Virus record (IMG/VR): IMGVR_UViG_3300035698_008372
Span: 62,001 to 126,000 of that record
DNA from: a virus
Strand: one strand, 5' to 3'
DNA: 64,000 nucleotides
Positions within the stretch are counted from its first letter, which is position 1, and each line of letters opens with the position of its first letter. The notes beneath the pieces were generated by a model. It did no database searches and was not told the origin of the DNA. It worked only from the letters and a program-made list of their open reading frames with translations. This document shows, piece after piece, positions 1 to 8,768 of the stretch. Both the position numbers and the translations under genes were made by a program.

Positions 1-822
1 AGATTGGAAGAATTGCCATTTAAAGATCAAATGTCCATTATCAACAACGATAAGGGGTCATTGGGTAAAAATATAGAAGCGGCATTGTTTGGAAAAACTG
101 GATTGAAACCCCAATATAAAAAACTTGTACCAGCTGGAGTTGATCCTAAAAAATTATCAATGGAACTGAAATACAAAATGATTAGAAAATTGGTAGCCAG
201 CGGTGCTGGAAAGCCTAGTGATGTTAAAGCCATTAATAAAGTTGGTCTTGGATTACAAAAAAAGAACCCTGATATCGAGGGGATTGATGTTAAAAAGAAC
301 CTATCGGTCCAGCGTAAATTGGCTGTTAAATTGCAGAGAGATAGGATCAACGCGTTAAATGAAACAGTTGCCGAAGTCGACGGGGTAGATGTACCATTGG
401 GCAGATTAATGGAAGCTGAAGAAACGATTAGGGGATTCCACTTGAAATTATTGGATTACCCGCCTAAGAAATATGAAGAGGGTAACCCTGGAAGTATGGT
501 AGGGGATAGCTTGGATATCAATATGGGTGGAACAGTGGTTAATGGTGATGTATTGAGGCAAGCATTGGGAGTACAAAATACTACAGAATTCAAGAAACAA
601 TTCAGACTTGAAGAGACTGATGAATTGACTAAAGATGCCAATAATAATATCACTGGGAAAGTCGTATTTGTATATGCTGTCAAAGCTGGTGGTGAAAAAA
701 TACAAATAGGGTACAAAACCTATAGATCAAAATCTGGTGCCACAGGCAAAACATCCAATACTATGCAGTATAGTAAGGAAATGCAAAAACGATTTAAAGA
801 AATATCGGATAAGGAAAAATAA
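1..822 (+). CDS. Unknown phage protein, 5' partial
   Basis: The reading frame is open from the first base of the window, so the true start lies upstream; the TTG at position 4 need not be the start. About 273 residues are visible, lysine-rich and soluble, with no membrane segment or motif I recognise. It ends in TAA two bases before the next gene, so the two are probably co-transcribed. Function unknown. Confidence 0.75.
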   Translation, partial: RLEELPFKDQMSIINNDKGSLGKNIEAALFGKTGLKPQYKKLVPAGVDPKKLSMELKYKMIRKLVASGAGKPSDVKAINKVGLGLQKKNPDIEGIDVKKNLSVQRKLAVKLQRDRINALNETVAEVDGVDVPLGRLMEAEETIRGFHLKLLDYPPKKYEEGNPGSMVGDSLDINMGGTVVNGDVLRQALGVQNTTEFKKQFRLEETDELTKDANNNITGKVVFVYAVKAGGEKIQIGYKTYRSKSGATGKTSNTMQYSKEMQKRFKEISDKEK

Positions 823-823
823 T

Positions 824-1240
824 ATGAGAACGCAGCTGTTATGTACTTTCTCGAAAAGGAACCAACTACACGATACATTGGATTTGATAATTGATTATCA
901 CGATATACTATTTAATAAGGTGTATGTATTTCAGAATGAAGATAATTTTCATCAGCTGATATGCACGTACAATATTGAACAGGAAACGGAAAATTACCTT
1001 ACAAATAAGGATACCATTTCATTGCATAGGAAAAAGCAATCAAATACACTATACACTATTAACGCTCTAAATGAAATAATCAGGCGTAAAAATAATGGGG
1101 TACTGGATAAGCAATTTCCTATTGATTGAGATGAATTCAGAAATAATCTGTTATTAACAAACTCATCGGGGTTTGTCAAAATACCCACTCGGATATACAC
1201 CATCATAAATGTAACCGAATGGGAATCTAAAGAAAATTAA
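824..1240 (+). CDS. Conserved T4-like phage protein of unknown function, one in-frame TGA
   Basis: A 138-residue protein if TGA at 1127-1129 is read as Trp; the standard code would truncate it at residue 101. After the TGA the frame continues with DEFRNNLLLT and ends at TAA. The central HRKKxxNTLYTINALNE stretch and a C-terminal KIPTRIYxII resemble a small conserved protein of marine T4-like phages. In my memory of that family a Trp stands at the TGA position. Starts one base after the TAA of the upstream gene. Function unknown. Confidence 0.8.
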
Positions 1241-1249
1241 AGAAAAAGC

Positions 1250-1278
1250 TTGACTTTGTCAGTATAATCTTGTATCTT
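1250..1278 (+). promoter_or_regulatory. Early sigma-70-like promoter
   Basis: TTGACT at 1250-1255, a 17-nt spacer and TATCTT at 1273-1278. The spacer keeps the TTGTC...TCTTG bases seen in the other copies in this window. It lies just upstream of the lipoprotein gene. Confidence 0.85.
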
Positions 1279-1304
1279 GAGGCAACAAAAAAAAGGAGTT
1301 ACAA

Positions 1305-1598
1305 ATGAGACGTTTTATTACAATTTTACTATTATTGGCCGTACTAGTAATGACAATCGGGTGTGCAAACCCAAAAACAATTGATGGAATCACCTATGAT
1401 ACTTATGGGCTGGCAAATAAAGATCAGGTGATGAATCCAGACATCGAATACAAAATCGTATTTGGCAATGTGGTCTGGTCCATTATCCTATCCGAAACAA
1501 TTATTGTTCCGGTTTATATGGTAGGGTGGTCAATGTGGGAACCAGTCGGCAAGAAAGACCCCAACGCTGTTAAGGGTCAGATCGGTTATAAACATTAA
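1305..1598 (+). CDS. Small phage lipoprotein
   Basis: 97 residues. It begins MRRF, then a hydrophobic segment (about residues 4-18) ending in a lipobox-like TIGC, so Cys20 is a likely lipidation site. A second hydrophobic stretch around residues 50-75 may touch or cross the membrane. Preceded by AAAAGGAG and one of the repeated early promoters, followed by a strong terminator, so it is a single-gene transcript. A role in altering the host envelope or excluding other phages is only inference. Confidence 0.8.
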   Translation: MRRFITILLLLAVLVMTIGCANPKTIDGITYDTYGLANKDQVMNPDIEYKIVFGNVVWSIILSETIIVPVYMVGWSMWEPVGKKDPNAVKGQIGYKH

Positions 1599-1611
1599 AT
1601 ATAATTCAAAG

Positions 1612-1636
1612 AGCCCCCTTATGGGGGCTTTTTTTA
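1612..1636 (+). terminator. Rho-independent terminator
   Basis: AGCCCCC and GGGGGCT form a perfect 7-bp stem around a TTAT loop, followed by a run of T. It closes the lipoprotein transcript. Confidence 0.9.
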
Positions 1637-1656
1637 TGCCCAAAATGAAATAACAG

Positions 1657-1685
1657 TTGACTTTGTCGTTTTTATCTTGTATCTT
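1657..1685 (+). promoter_or_regulatory. Early sigma-70-like promoter
   Basis: TTGACT at 1657-1662, 17-nt spacer, TATCTT at 1680-1685, with the same conserved spacer bases as the other copies. It drives the operon beginning at 1712. Confidence 0.88.
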
Positions 1686-1711
1686 GTGATATGGAAAGAG
1701 AATGAACAAAT

Positions 1712-2071
1712 ATGACTGAAGAACATACAATGTTTGAATTAGCTTCCGATATTAAGGATAAGCTATCAGACGTTATCAACCCCGACGATCTAACTGATGT
1801 TATAGAAGTGGTTAGGCAATCTGAAAATGGTGCATATCATTCTGGGTTGGGGACTGTCACAATTAAAAAGTCACGCAAACGGATTAATGTTTACGTGTCA
1901 TTTACTGGTAATACTGGTTCACGTAGGGACAGCGTGAGTACATCGGTTGACACGATATTGGGTGTCAATGATTCGTTGCATAAGTTGAAATACCATAACG
2001 ATGTAATCAAATATGAAACCAAAGGTCATTGGGATTATTTATACGAAATTGAAATATTGGTAACAAAATAA
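1712..2071 (+). CDS. Unknown early protein
   Basis: 119 residues, the first gene after the 1657 promoter. Soluble, with alternating beta-type segments and a basic patch (KKSRKR). No family recognised. The TAA overlaps the ATG of the next gene by one base, which points to translational coupling. Confidence 0.7.
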   Translation: MTEEHTMFELASDIKDKLSDVINPDDLTDVIEVVRQSENGAYHSGLGTVTIKKSRKRINVYVSFTGNTGSRRDSVSTSVDTILGVNDSLHKLKYHNDVIKYETKGHWDYLYEIEILVTK

Positions 2072-2364
2072 TGGCCAGCGATTTAAAAAATGAAATTGCC
2101 CTCGCTGTTGGTAAAGAAAAAGGTCGAATTCTTCATAGTGATTATGTTAAAGAATTGAACAAAAGGCTGGAATTGATATCAAAGGGGACATTGGCACATA
2201 AGGTGTGGGCAGCTATGTGGATGGATAATAAATTGCGAACCAATATGAAAAAAGATTTGAGCACCGAATATTACGATGGTACAGTGGATATGTGCAATAT
2301 GATTTTAAGAGAATTTGACGAAGTATTTTTAGAAGAGGAATTCGTCACACAAGAGGAAGAATAA
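2071..2364 (+). CDS. Unknown early protein
   Basis: 97 residues, predicted mostly helical, acidic at the C-terminus. Coupled to both neighbours by one-base TAATG overlaps. No family recognised. Confidence 0.7.
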   Translation: MASDLKNEIALAVGKEKGRILHSDYVKELNKRLELISKGTLAHKVWAAMWMDNKLRTNMKKDLSTEYYDGTVDMCNMILREFDEVFLEEEFVTQEEE

Positions 2365-2570
2365 TGAAATTAAAAGATTTACAGCCATACGATAGTTTGA
2401 CATTTAGAAATAATAGAGTATATTTGACGTATGCCGGTTCTATTTGGGATACGCATAACGAAGATTTTACGTCAAAAAAGAACAGAAAATTTGACATTGT
2501 TAGGGTTGAACGAAACGGGGAAATCCTATTCGAAGATGAGGAATATAAAAGGTTACACAATGTTACTTAG
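2364..2570 (+). CDS. Small unknown protein
   Basis: 68 residues with a KLKDLQPYDSLTF opening typical of small beta-barrel or SH3-like phage proteins. It overlaps the RNA ligase start by 11 bases. Function unknown. Confidence 0.65.
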   Translation: MKLKDLQPYDSLTFRNNRVYLTYAGSIWDTHNEDFTSKKNRKFDIVRVERNGEILFEDEEYKRLHNVT

Positions 2571-3504
2571 TAGAAAAGAATTTGGGATGCAAGTATTTGA
2601 GCGGGATATATCACTGTGCGTTATGTGTGGTGAAGAAGCCGTTGATGCACATCATATCATGGATAGAAAATTGTTCAAAGATGGTGGATATTACTTAGAC
2701 AATGGGGCATCATTATGCTCCAAGCATCACATTGACGCTGAAAATGGAACTATTACACCCGCTGAATTGCGTGAAATTATTGGTATCAAAACGGCAGTTC
2801 TACCCAATGGAACCTATGACCCAAGAGTAGATTATGATAAGTGGGGCAATACACAAAAATATTTCAAGTACCCACGCACATATCATTTCCCTTGGTCAGA
2901 GGGGCTACAGAATGATGATAAGATGATGCAGAATCCCAATCAATTTGTTGGTAAAGAAGTAGTGGTCACTATCAAAATGGATGGTGAAAATACTACAATG
3001 TATAATGATTATATTCATGCTCGGTCATTGGATAGTCGGCATCACGCTAGCCGCAATTATGTTAAGGGAATCCATGGGTCGATTAAATACAGAATTCCAG
3101 CGGGTTGGCGAATATGTGGTGAGAATTTGTACGCGGAACATGCGATAAAATACAAAAATTTGGACAATTATTTTCAGGTGTTTTCTATATGGCAGGCCGA
3201 TAATATTTGTTTGTCGTGGAAAGCAGCCCAACATTACGCGGTGGACGCCGGACTAATGCCGGTTAGCACCATATATGAAGGTATATATGACGAAGCTTTA
3301 ATTCGTGAATTGGGTGATGAAATAATGGTAAATGGGTTCAATGGTGATCCAGTTGAAGGTTATGTTGTTAGACTGGCCGACCGATTCCATTACGATGATT
3401 TTGCCGATTCTATGGGAAAATGTGTACGAGCGGGACATGTTGGTGCAACTGATGATCATTGGATGAGCCAATGGAATGAATCAATGGTAAATAAATTAGG
3501 TTAA
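2560..3504 (+). CDS. RNA ligase with N-terminal HNH-like domain
   Basis: 314 residues, starting at the ATG overlapping the upstream stop. Residues about 20-70 look like an HNH zinc module: CVMCG, DAHHI and a later CSKHH. The rest is a nucleotidyltransferase ligase. Motif I is KMDGEN at about residue 137, with the lysine expected to take the AMP; GENLYAEH resembles motif III, and VEGYVVR matches motif IV. With the polynucleotide kinase at 7099 it could repair broken tRNA, as T4 Pnk and Rnl1 do. The ligase assignment is firm. Whether the HNH part still cuts nucleic acid is unknown. Confidence 0.85.
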   Translation: MLLSRKEFGMQVFERDISLCVMCGEEAVDAHHIMDRKLFKDGGYYLDNGASLCSKHHIDAENGTITPAELREIIGIKTAVLPNGTYDPRVDYDKWGNTQKYFKYPRTYHFPWSEGLQNDDKMMQNPNQFVGKEVVVTIKMDGENTTMYNDYIHARSLDSRHHASRNYVKGIHGSIKYRIPAGWRICGENLYAEHAIKYKNLDNYFQVFSIWQADNICLSWKAAQHYAVDAGLMPVSTIYEGIYDEALIRELGDEIMVNGFNGDPVEGYVVRLADRFHYDDFADSMGKCVRAGHVGATDDHWMSQWNESMVNKLG

Positions 3505-3518
3505 TTGCAAAATAACGG

Positions 3519-3547
3519 TTGACTTTGTCATTTTTATCTTGTATCTT
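3519..3547 (+). promoter_or_regulatory. Early sigma-70-like promoter
   Basis: TTGACT at 3519-3524, 17-nt spacer, TATCTT at 3542-3547. The predicted transcript start is close to 3554, so translation should begin at 3571, not at the ATG at 3553. Confidence 0.88.
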
Positions 3548-3570
3548 CTAGTATGATAAGAGAGGAACAC

Positions 3571-3813
3571 ATGACAAAAGAAGAATTAGAAATTTTAGAG
3601 GATGTCTTTAGGACACCTTATTCCCGTTTAGTGGAAATGGATGACTTTGTTAAATTTCCAAAGGGTGCCACCATATTTTTAAGTGGCATGGTTCACTGTC
3701 CATATACATTGACATTAACACCCAAAAGGGTTTTTGTTGACATGAAAATGGACAATTTTCAAAAAATGCAATTCGATAAAATATTACCAACTTTTAATTG
3801 GAAAATGATTTAA
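3571..3813 (+). CDS. Unknown early protein
   Basis: 80 residues from the ATG after AGAGAGGAAC. An in-frame ATG at 3553 lies almost on the expected transcript start and so is unlikely to be used. No family recognised. It abuts the next gene, whose ATG follows the TAA directly. Confidence 0.65.
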   Translation: MTKEELEILEDVFRTPYSRLVEMDDFVKFPKGATIFLSGMVHCPYTLTLTPKRVFVDMKMDNFQKMQFDKILPTFNWKMI

Positions 3814-4554
3814 ATGGCAAATGTAGAACGACAAGACTTTGATAAGTTACAGGAATTTTTGAATACCAATCTGGTGTATCTGTTTAGGAACAGCAGATAT
3901 ATTTCGATTAAGATTGAAAGGGTTCACGACCATTCAATTACTATACTCGGAAACAACATCACCAGCCAATCTGGTCTAACCAACCAAATGCGTATTAGGA
4001 TTACAAGAGATTATGTTGATTCTAATATATCTCCTGGTAGATTTGCATATAACCCAAGTGGAATGTATCTGGGTCACAAAGAGGGTCGGGAACGAAAATT
4101 GGGTAAATTCAAGAAAATTCTACAAGTATCCAATGATCACATGAAAACTTATGAAAATGGGGTTCGTGAAAAACTGGCAGATTTTAATAGGGAAGCTGAT
4201 CATAACACTCTAATGGAGAATGAATTTTCCCGTCATTTTGAGGTTGCCACTTCGGGAGCTCGTGGAGGGAAATTGATCAGTAGGAATTATCAGTATGAAC
4301 CAAAACGCTGGGGCAGACCCAGTGATGAAGTTGAACAATTACCATTGGTTTCATTCAGAAAAAATGAAGATGAAACATATACAATTAATAGGGATTCGGG
4401 ATTCTTTGTGAATCCAGAAGAATTCCAATTCAACGCCCGACATCTCAAGGAATTGGGTGAATTTTTAGAACGAGTCCTTTTTGATAAGGAACACATGACA
4501 GAATTATTGGAGGAAGATGATGATTGAGGGAGCACGGAAATACGCGATACTTAG
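3814..4554 (+). CDS. Unknown protein; ends at TGA 4527 or TAG 4554
   Basis: 237 residues to a TGA at 4525-4527. If TGA is Trp here as elsewhere, eight more codons are read to TAG at 4552-4554. Acidic C-terminus (LLEEDDD). The middle is rich in charged residues and no domain is recognised. It overlaps the start of the HD hydrolase gene, so either end fits the operon. Confidence 0.65.
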
Positions 4555-5038
4555 GCACAACAAAGCCAACCAGACCTATGATGGTAAACCATACGAAACT
4601 CATCTGAGTGAAGTTGTAAACGTGGTTGAAGAATATAAACATTTAATTCGGGGATTCCACGAACGGTACGAACATCTGATTTCGGCCGCATGGAACCACG
4701 ACGTAATTGAAGATACCGATACCAGTTATGGTGACTTGGAAAAGGAAATTGGAACCACTGTTGCCGATTTGGTGTATAGAGTCACCAACGAATTGGGCAA
4801 AAACAGAATCGAAAGGGGAATGAAAACATACCCCAAAACACGAGAGAGTGATGCCGCAATATTCCTGAAATTATCGGATAGGATTGCGAACACCAGACGT
4901 TCCAAGCGGAACGGCCATAGAATGTTTAAGGCATACATTAAAGAGTACCCAACATTCAGATACGCTTTGAAAAAGGGTCATCTGTTTGATGAGATGTGGG
5001 CACATCTTGACGAACTATATGGATACGAGGAATCTTAA
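4520..5038 (+). CDS. RelA/SpoT-type HD hydrolase (MESH1-like)
   Basis: 172 residues. The RelA/SpoT hydrolase pattern is visible: an early KPYETHLSEV histidine, then WNHDVIEDTD holding the HD and ED metal and catalytic residues, and LKLSDRIANTR supplying the distal aspartate. There is no synthetase domain, as in stand-alone MESH1-type (p)ppGpp or NADPH hydrolases. The start at 4520 is preferred because GGAGGA lies five bases upstream. It may lower the host stringent signal during infection; this is inference. Confidence 0.75.
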   Translation: MIEGARKYAILRHNKANQTYDGKPYETHLSEVVNVVEEYKHLIRGFHERYEHLISAAWNHDVIEDTDTSYGDLEKEIGTTVADLVYRVTNELGKNRIERGMKTYPKTRESDAAIFLKLSDRIANTRRSKRNGHRMFKAYIKEYPTFRYALKKGHLFDEMWAHLDELYGYEES

Positions 5039-5039
5039 A

Positions 5040-5360
5040 ATGGAACCTATTGAAGTGGAAGTGATGTACCACGAGCCACCAATTTATAAGTATATCCCCA
5101 AGACTACAGAACGGCTGCAAGACGAAACGTGGTATCCTGAATTTCATGAATTTTGTGAATGGGCCGCATTTGAAGATTGGTGGAATTATAAGATACTGCC
5201 CGACACGGACGAAATCAGAGAATTGTATTTGATGTTCTATGAAGATTTGAATGATGAAAAATTTGATGGTGATATGGACAGATTGCAATCGTATTGTGAA
5301 TATGAATTACTTGCTATTCCGGGTCTAATTGAAGTTTATAAAGAATTTGGGAATGGATAA
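5040..5360 (+). CDS. Unknown protein
   Basis: 106 residues, acidic and rich in aromatic residues (Trp, Tyr). Starts just after the hydrolase stop and overlaps the next gene by one base. No family recognised. Confidence 0.65.
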   Translation: MEPIEVEVMYHEPPIYKYIPKTTERLQDETWYPEFHEFCEWAAFEDWWNYKILPDTDEIRELYLMFYEDLNDEKFDGDMDRLQSYCEYELLAIPGLIEVYKEFGNG

Positions 5361-6028
5361 TGAGAAAAATTAGTAAAATGATTTGTGAACAATGTGGATC
5401 AAATGATGTAAATTTTATAATCGAACATCCAGATTATGATGGATTAATTGAAGTGGATAAAAACGGGAATTTATTTGATTCGGGGCAAATTTTGCATCGC
5501 TCCATAGATGATCTTAACCTAAATAGTTTCGAATTCATTGATGGGGAATGTTTGGATTGTGGGGATTTTAACACTGTTATGGTGTACTTTGAAGACGGTG
5601 TGTTTGAAAAGGATGAAAAGGCTTTTATGCATTTTACCGAATTGGGCACATCCACTAGAACGGAAACAAAATTAACTAAAATTGAAGACATCAATGTTGG
5701 GGACATTTATTTTAATGTCGGGGATACAATCAATGGCGATTTTTCAATTCAACTCATCCAGGTGGAAAAGAAAGCGGTTAGAAGTTTTACTGGTCGGAGA
5801 TATCTATTTTTCTCCAAATTTGCCGAATTGGGGGCGATGAAATATGAAAATGATCAAGTTCGGAGTAAATGTTTTAAAGATGAATTGTGGTTACCGGCTA
5901 CCAATGAACATCTAATGGCGTTTGAAATGTTGGAATTATTGGCATTTCCAAATGGTGAAGTAACATTTGAATCGGCCAAATTGAAAATTCAATCAGCTGG
6001 AGTTGACTATGAAGGATTATTTGGATAA
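5360..6028 (+). CDS. Unknown protein with N-terminal zinc ribbon
   Basis: 222 residues. CEQCG near residue 9 and CLDCG near residue 70 give two CxxC knuckles that could bind one zinc. The remainder is unassigned. Coupled to both neighbours by TAATG overlaps. Confidence 0.68.
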   Translation: MRKISKMICEQCGSNDVNFIIEHPDYDGLIEVDKNGNLFDSGQILHRSIDDLNLNSFEFIDGECLDCGDFNTVMVYFEDGVFEKDEKAFMHFTELGTSTRTETKLTKIEDINVGDIYFNVGDTINGDFSIQLIQVEKKAVRSFTGRRYLFFSKFAELGAMKYENDQVRSKCFKDELWLPATNEHLMAFEMLELLAFPNGEVTFESAKLKIQSAGVDYEGLFG

Positions 6029-6363
6029 TGAGAAAAATCCCCGAAATATTGAAAAAGAAGAGAATTCATTCGTCAAATCATTATGGTCAATATAGGGATA
6101 TTCACGTTCTAGGTGGTGTATGGAAATGGTGTAAGCGTGGCAGTACGATTATGATTGTATCTCCAGCTTGGAAGAAATACACTATTTCTGAATCAGATTT
6201 CACTGGTATATCACACGAAGAACTAAGCCGAGGGGCATACAAGGGGTACTACGTTGGCATAGATCCCGCTCAGGTTAAACGATACATAATGAATACTATT
6301 TGGGGCACTGAGTATCCCCAGAAAATTAATATAAAATATGAAAAAGATAAGGAATGGGAATAA
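6028..6363 (+). CDS. Unknown basic protein
   Basis: 111 residues, basic, rich in Lys, Tyr and Trp, possibly nucleic-acid binding. Last gene before the promoter at 6370. No family recognised. Confidence 0.65.
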   Translation: MRKIPEILKKKRIHSSNHYGQYRDIHVLGGVWKWCKRGSTIMIVSPAWKKYTISESDFTGISHEELSRGAYKGYYVGIDPAQVKRYIMNTIWGTEYPQKINIKYEKDKEWE

Positions 6364-6369
6364 TAAAGC

Positions 6370-6398
6370 TTGACTTTCTCATAAATATCTTGTATATT
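6370..6398 (+). promoter_or_regulatory. Early sigma-70-like promoter, variant
   Basis: TTGACT at 6370-6375, 17-nt spacer, TATATT at 6393-6398. The ATG of the next gene begins six bases after the -10 box, about where transcription should start. Confidence 0.82.
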
Positions 6399-6403
6399 AT
6401 AGT

Positions 6404-6646
6404 ATGAATAAGAATGACATTATTGGAGAATTGCTTAGAATATTAATTCAGGCCACTATTGAATATGTGGATTCGGTTGAAAAGGAGCTATTTGATTTCG
6501 AAGATAGTAACGATTTACTGTCGGATACCATAACTGATATGGAAGAAGAAAATGAAGATTTACGTGAACAACTGAATGAAGTTTTACATGAATTGGAAAT
6601 ACGGGACATGGATATGAGAAATATATTGGATGATGACAATGAATAA
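6404..6646 (+). CDS. Small acidic coiled-coil protein
   Basis: 80 residues. Most of the chain from about residue 25 is a strongly acidic heptad-like helix (EEENEDLREQLNEV). The ATG sits at the predicted transcript start of the 6370 promoter, so its mRNA may be leaderless or this gene may be read from upstream transcripts. Function unknown. Confidence 0.68.
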   Translation: MNKNDIIGELLRILIQATIEYVDSVEKELFDFEDSNDLLSDTITDMEEENEDLREQLNEVLHELEIRDMDMRNILDDDNE

Positions 6647-6857
6647 AAAGGACATAATTGCGCGATTAAAAGATTTGAGCCGATTCGATATGGCAGCTGA
6701 AATTGATCCCTACAGTGATCGCATCGGCGGATATTCAACATGGGTTGAAAAAGACCGTTATGAGTTTGGGGATTATGTGGAATGGGATGATATTGCCATT
6801 CTCATAAAAGAGCTGGAAAATGATACAATTTTGGAGTATGACAATGAAACCGATTAA
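6639..6857 (+). CDS. Unknown small protein
   Basis: 72 residues from the third of three in-frame ATGs (6630, 6633, 6639); TTGGA eight bases upstream favours this one. Acidic, no family recognised. Overlaps both neighbours. Confidence 0.62.
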   Translation: MNKKDIIARLKDLSRFDMAAEIDPYSDRIGGYSTWVEKDRYEFGDYVEWDDIAILIKELENDTILEYDNETD

Positions 6858-7098
6858 TATATTAAATGAACCAATAAAAGTGTATCATGCAAATTTACTG
6901 GAATCTGATGACAATTCAATGTATAGGCGTGAATGCCCATTTTGTGAAATTGGGTTATTTATGGTAAGGCGTGATAATGAAACATTTGTATTGGAAGATA
7001 CTGATAATTGTATTTCATGTGGACAACAGGTGATTTACATGGATATTGACAAAATGAGAGCTAAAGAAAATTTCGAAGAATTAAAGGATGTGGAATAA
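6844..7098 (+). CDS. Small zinc-ribbon protein
   Basis: 84 residues with CPFC and CISCG separated by about 25 residues, a typical zinc ribbon. TTGGAG seven bases upstream selects the ATG at 6844. Placed directly before the kinase gene with no gap. Function unknown. Confidence 0.68.
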   Translation: MKPINILNEPIKVYHANLLESDDNSMYRRECPFCEIGLFMVRRDNETFVLEDTDNCISCGQQVIYMDIDKMRAKENFEELKDVE

Positions 7099-8040
7099 AT
7101 GAAAACATTAATTATTGTTAGGGGAGTACCAGGTTGTGGTAAGTCCACCTATGCAAAGGAATTGGTTCGAAAGGACCCACAGAATTGGCTTCGCGTTAAC
7201 CGAGACGATTTCAGGACGATGGCAAATGCCGGAGTATATTCTGAAGTATTTGAAATGGTTATCCAAGATACAGTTATGGCGATGGCTCGTAAGGCCCTAC
7301 AAAAAGGGTTGAATGTGGTTACTGATGACACCAACTTAAAAGGTAAAACCGTATCACAATGGCACAGACTTGCACAGAGTGTGGGTGATGTTGAAGTGAT
7401 AGAAAAATATATTGATGTGGAGCTGAAAACTGCGTTACATCGTAACGCTACTCGACCGTCTGAAGATCAGGTGCCAGAGGGAGTGGTTAAGAAATTTTTC
7501 ACCAAATACATCAACAAGAATCTTAAAGTGACTCCAAAATCATATTGCCCACCAGTGGATAATCCAATGTTCACCAATATTCAGGATCAGAGTTTGCCAC
7601 AAGCAATCGTATGTGACTTGGATGGGACATTGGCAAAGATGGTTGCTAGGGGCCCATACGATTGGGACAAGGTGGATACTGATGCAGTGAATAGCCCAGT
7701 ACGCCACGTATTGGATACATACGGATATTCGAACATGATGCTCAATGAAGATGACGAAGACGAACACGTTGAAATCATTCTATTCTCGGCACGCGATGGT
7801 TCTTCCCGTGATTTGACTGAATCTTGGCTGCGTACACATAACATCCATTATAACCAGTTGATTATGCGTGAAGCGGGTGATATGCGTAAAGACAGTACGG
7901 TTAAAAAAGAAATGTATGAACAATTTCTTGAGGACAAGTATAATATCCTATTTGTTCTAGATGACAGAGATTCCGTGGTCGAATTATGGCGAAACGAAAT
8001 TGGGGTTCCGTGTTTTCAGGTCGACTACGGTAATTTTTAG
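7099..8040 (+). CDS. pseT: Polynucleotide 5'-kinase / 3'-phosphatase (T4 Pnk type)
   Basis: 313 residues with the T4 Pnk order. The N-terminal kinase has the P-loop GVPGCGKST at residues 8-16 and a VTDDTN segment. The C-terminal HAD phosphatase has DLDGTLA near residue 173 and a FVLDDRD motif near residue 290. It phosphorylates 5'-OH ends and removes 3'-phosphates or 2',3'-cyclic phosphates, preparing broken RNA for ligation. The partner is probably the RNA ligase at 2560. The family assignment is strong. Confidence 0.92.
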   Translation: MKTLIIVRGVPGCGKSTYAKELVRKDPQNWLRVNRDDFRTMANAGVYSEVFEMVIQDTVMAMARKALQKGLNVVTDDTNLKGKTVSQWHRLAQSVGDVEVIEKYIDVELKTALHRNATRPSEDQVPEGVVKKFFTKYINKNLKVTPKSYCPPVDNPMFTNIQDQSLPQAIVCDLDGTLAKMVARGPYDWDKVDTDAVNSPVRHVLDTYGYSNMMLNEDDEDEHVEIILFSARDGSSRDLTESWLRTHNIHYNQLIMREAGDMRKDSTVKKEMYEQFLEDKYNILFVLDDRDSVVELWRNEIGVPCFQVDYGNF

Positions 8041-8055
8041 CAGAAAGGTTAAGAA

Positions 8056-8262
8056 ATGAAAATTAATACGGAACACATGAGAAAATTAATGGAAGCGTAT
8101 AATATCGCCGCGAAGGGTGATGATCCATATAAACATTATGCGGCCGTAGTTACACTGCGAAAAGAAATTCAGGGGTTTGAACGGACTCTTGAAATCTATG
8201 AGAAACACATCCATGCAAATATGTTTGCACAGTTGGAAAAAGACTTGCTCAAAGGAAATTAA
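8056..8262 (+). CDS. Small helical protein
   Basis: 68 residues, helical and charged, after an AAAGG ribosome binding site. Last gene before the promoter at 8286. No family recognised. Confidence 0.62.
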   Translation: MKINTEHMRKLMEAYNIAAKGDDPYKHYAAVVTLRKEIQGFERTLEIYEKHIHANMFAQLEKDLLKGN

Positions 8263-8285
8263 TTTCAAAAAAGCGAAAATAACGG

Positions 8286-8314
8286 TTGACTTTGTCGTTT
8301 TTATCTTGTATCTT
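8286..8314 (+). promoter_or_regulatory. Early sigma-70-like promoter
   Basis: TTGACT at 8286-8291, 17-nt spacer, TATCTT at 8309-8314, with the conserved spacer bases. It drives the genes from 8341. Confidence 0.88.
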
Positions 8315-8340
8315 GAGGTATGATAAGAGAGGACAATCAA

Positions 8341-8550
8341 ATGCATAAAAGTGAAAGAGTCGAATTATTGACTAACGCCCAAGACTTAATTAATGAGGCC
8401 ATCGGCCTAATTGAAGAGGCAGTAAGCGGTACAGAAAACGATATGTCTGCACAGGCATATATTATAGCACACTTGAATAACTGGGCAAATGGTGGAAACC
8501 CATGCGACGAGACAATCCCAGTATTAATTGAAGAAATTGAGGAAAATTAA
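8341..8550 (+). CDS. Small acidic helical protein
   Basis: 69 residues. The ATG at 8341 is chosen over the one at 8320 because the latter lies at the expected transcript start and AGAGAGG precedes 8341. Function unknown. Confidence 0.62.
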   Translation: MHKSERVELLTNAQDLINEAIGLIEEAVSGTENDMSAQAYIIAHLNNWANGGNPCDETIPVLIEEIEEN

Positions 8551-8551
8551 G

Positions 8552-8767
8552 ATGAGTAAATATTGGTGGGACTTTGAGGGTCCAGATACGGTTATAGTTG
8601 AGAGTGAAAATTCAAATGTACCATTGGCCGAATTTGAATACGATTATATGGGTGGTGATGGAGAAATAATGACACATCCAGACGGCACACAATCTCGTCA
8701 GGGGTGTGCATCGGCCGCAATCGAGTTGGCAGAACAATTTATTAACGATTTAGAAGGACAGAATTAA
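8552..8767 (+). CDS. Small unknown protein
   Basis: 71 residues, acidic, beginning MSKYWWDFEGP. One base separates it from the upstream TAA and TTGAGGA supplies the ribosome binding site. No family recognised. Confidence 0.62.
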   Translation: MSKYWWDFEGPDTVIVESENSNVPLAEFEYDYMGGDGEIMTHPDGTQSRQGCASAAIELAEQFINDLEGQN

Positions 8768-8768
8768 A

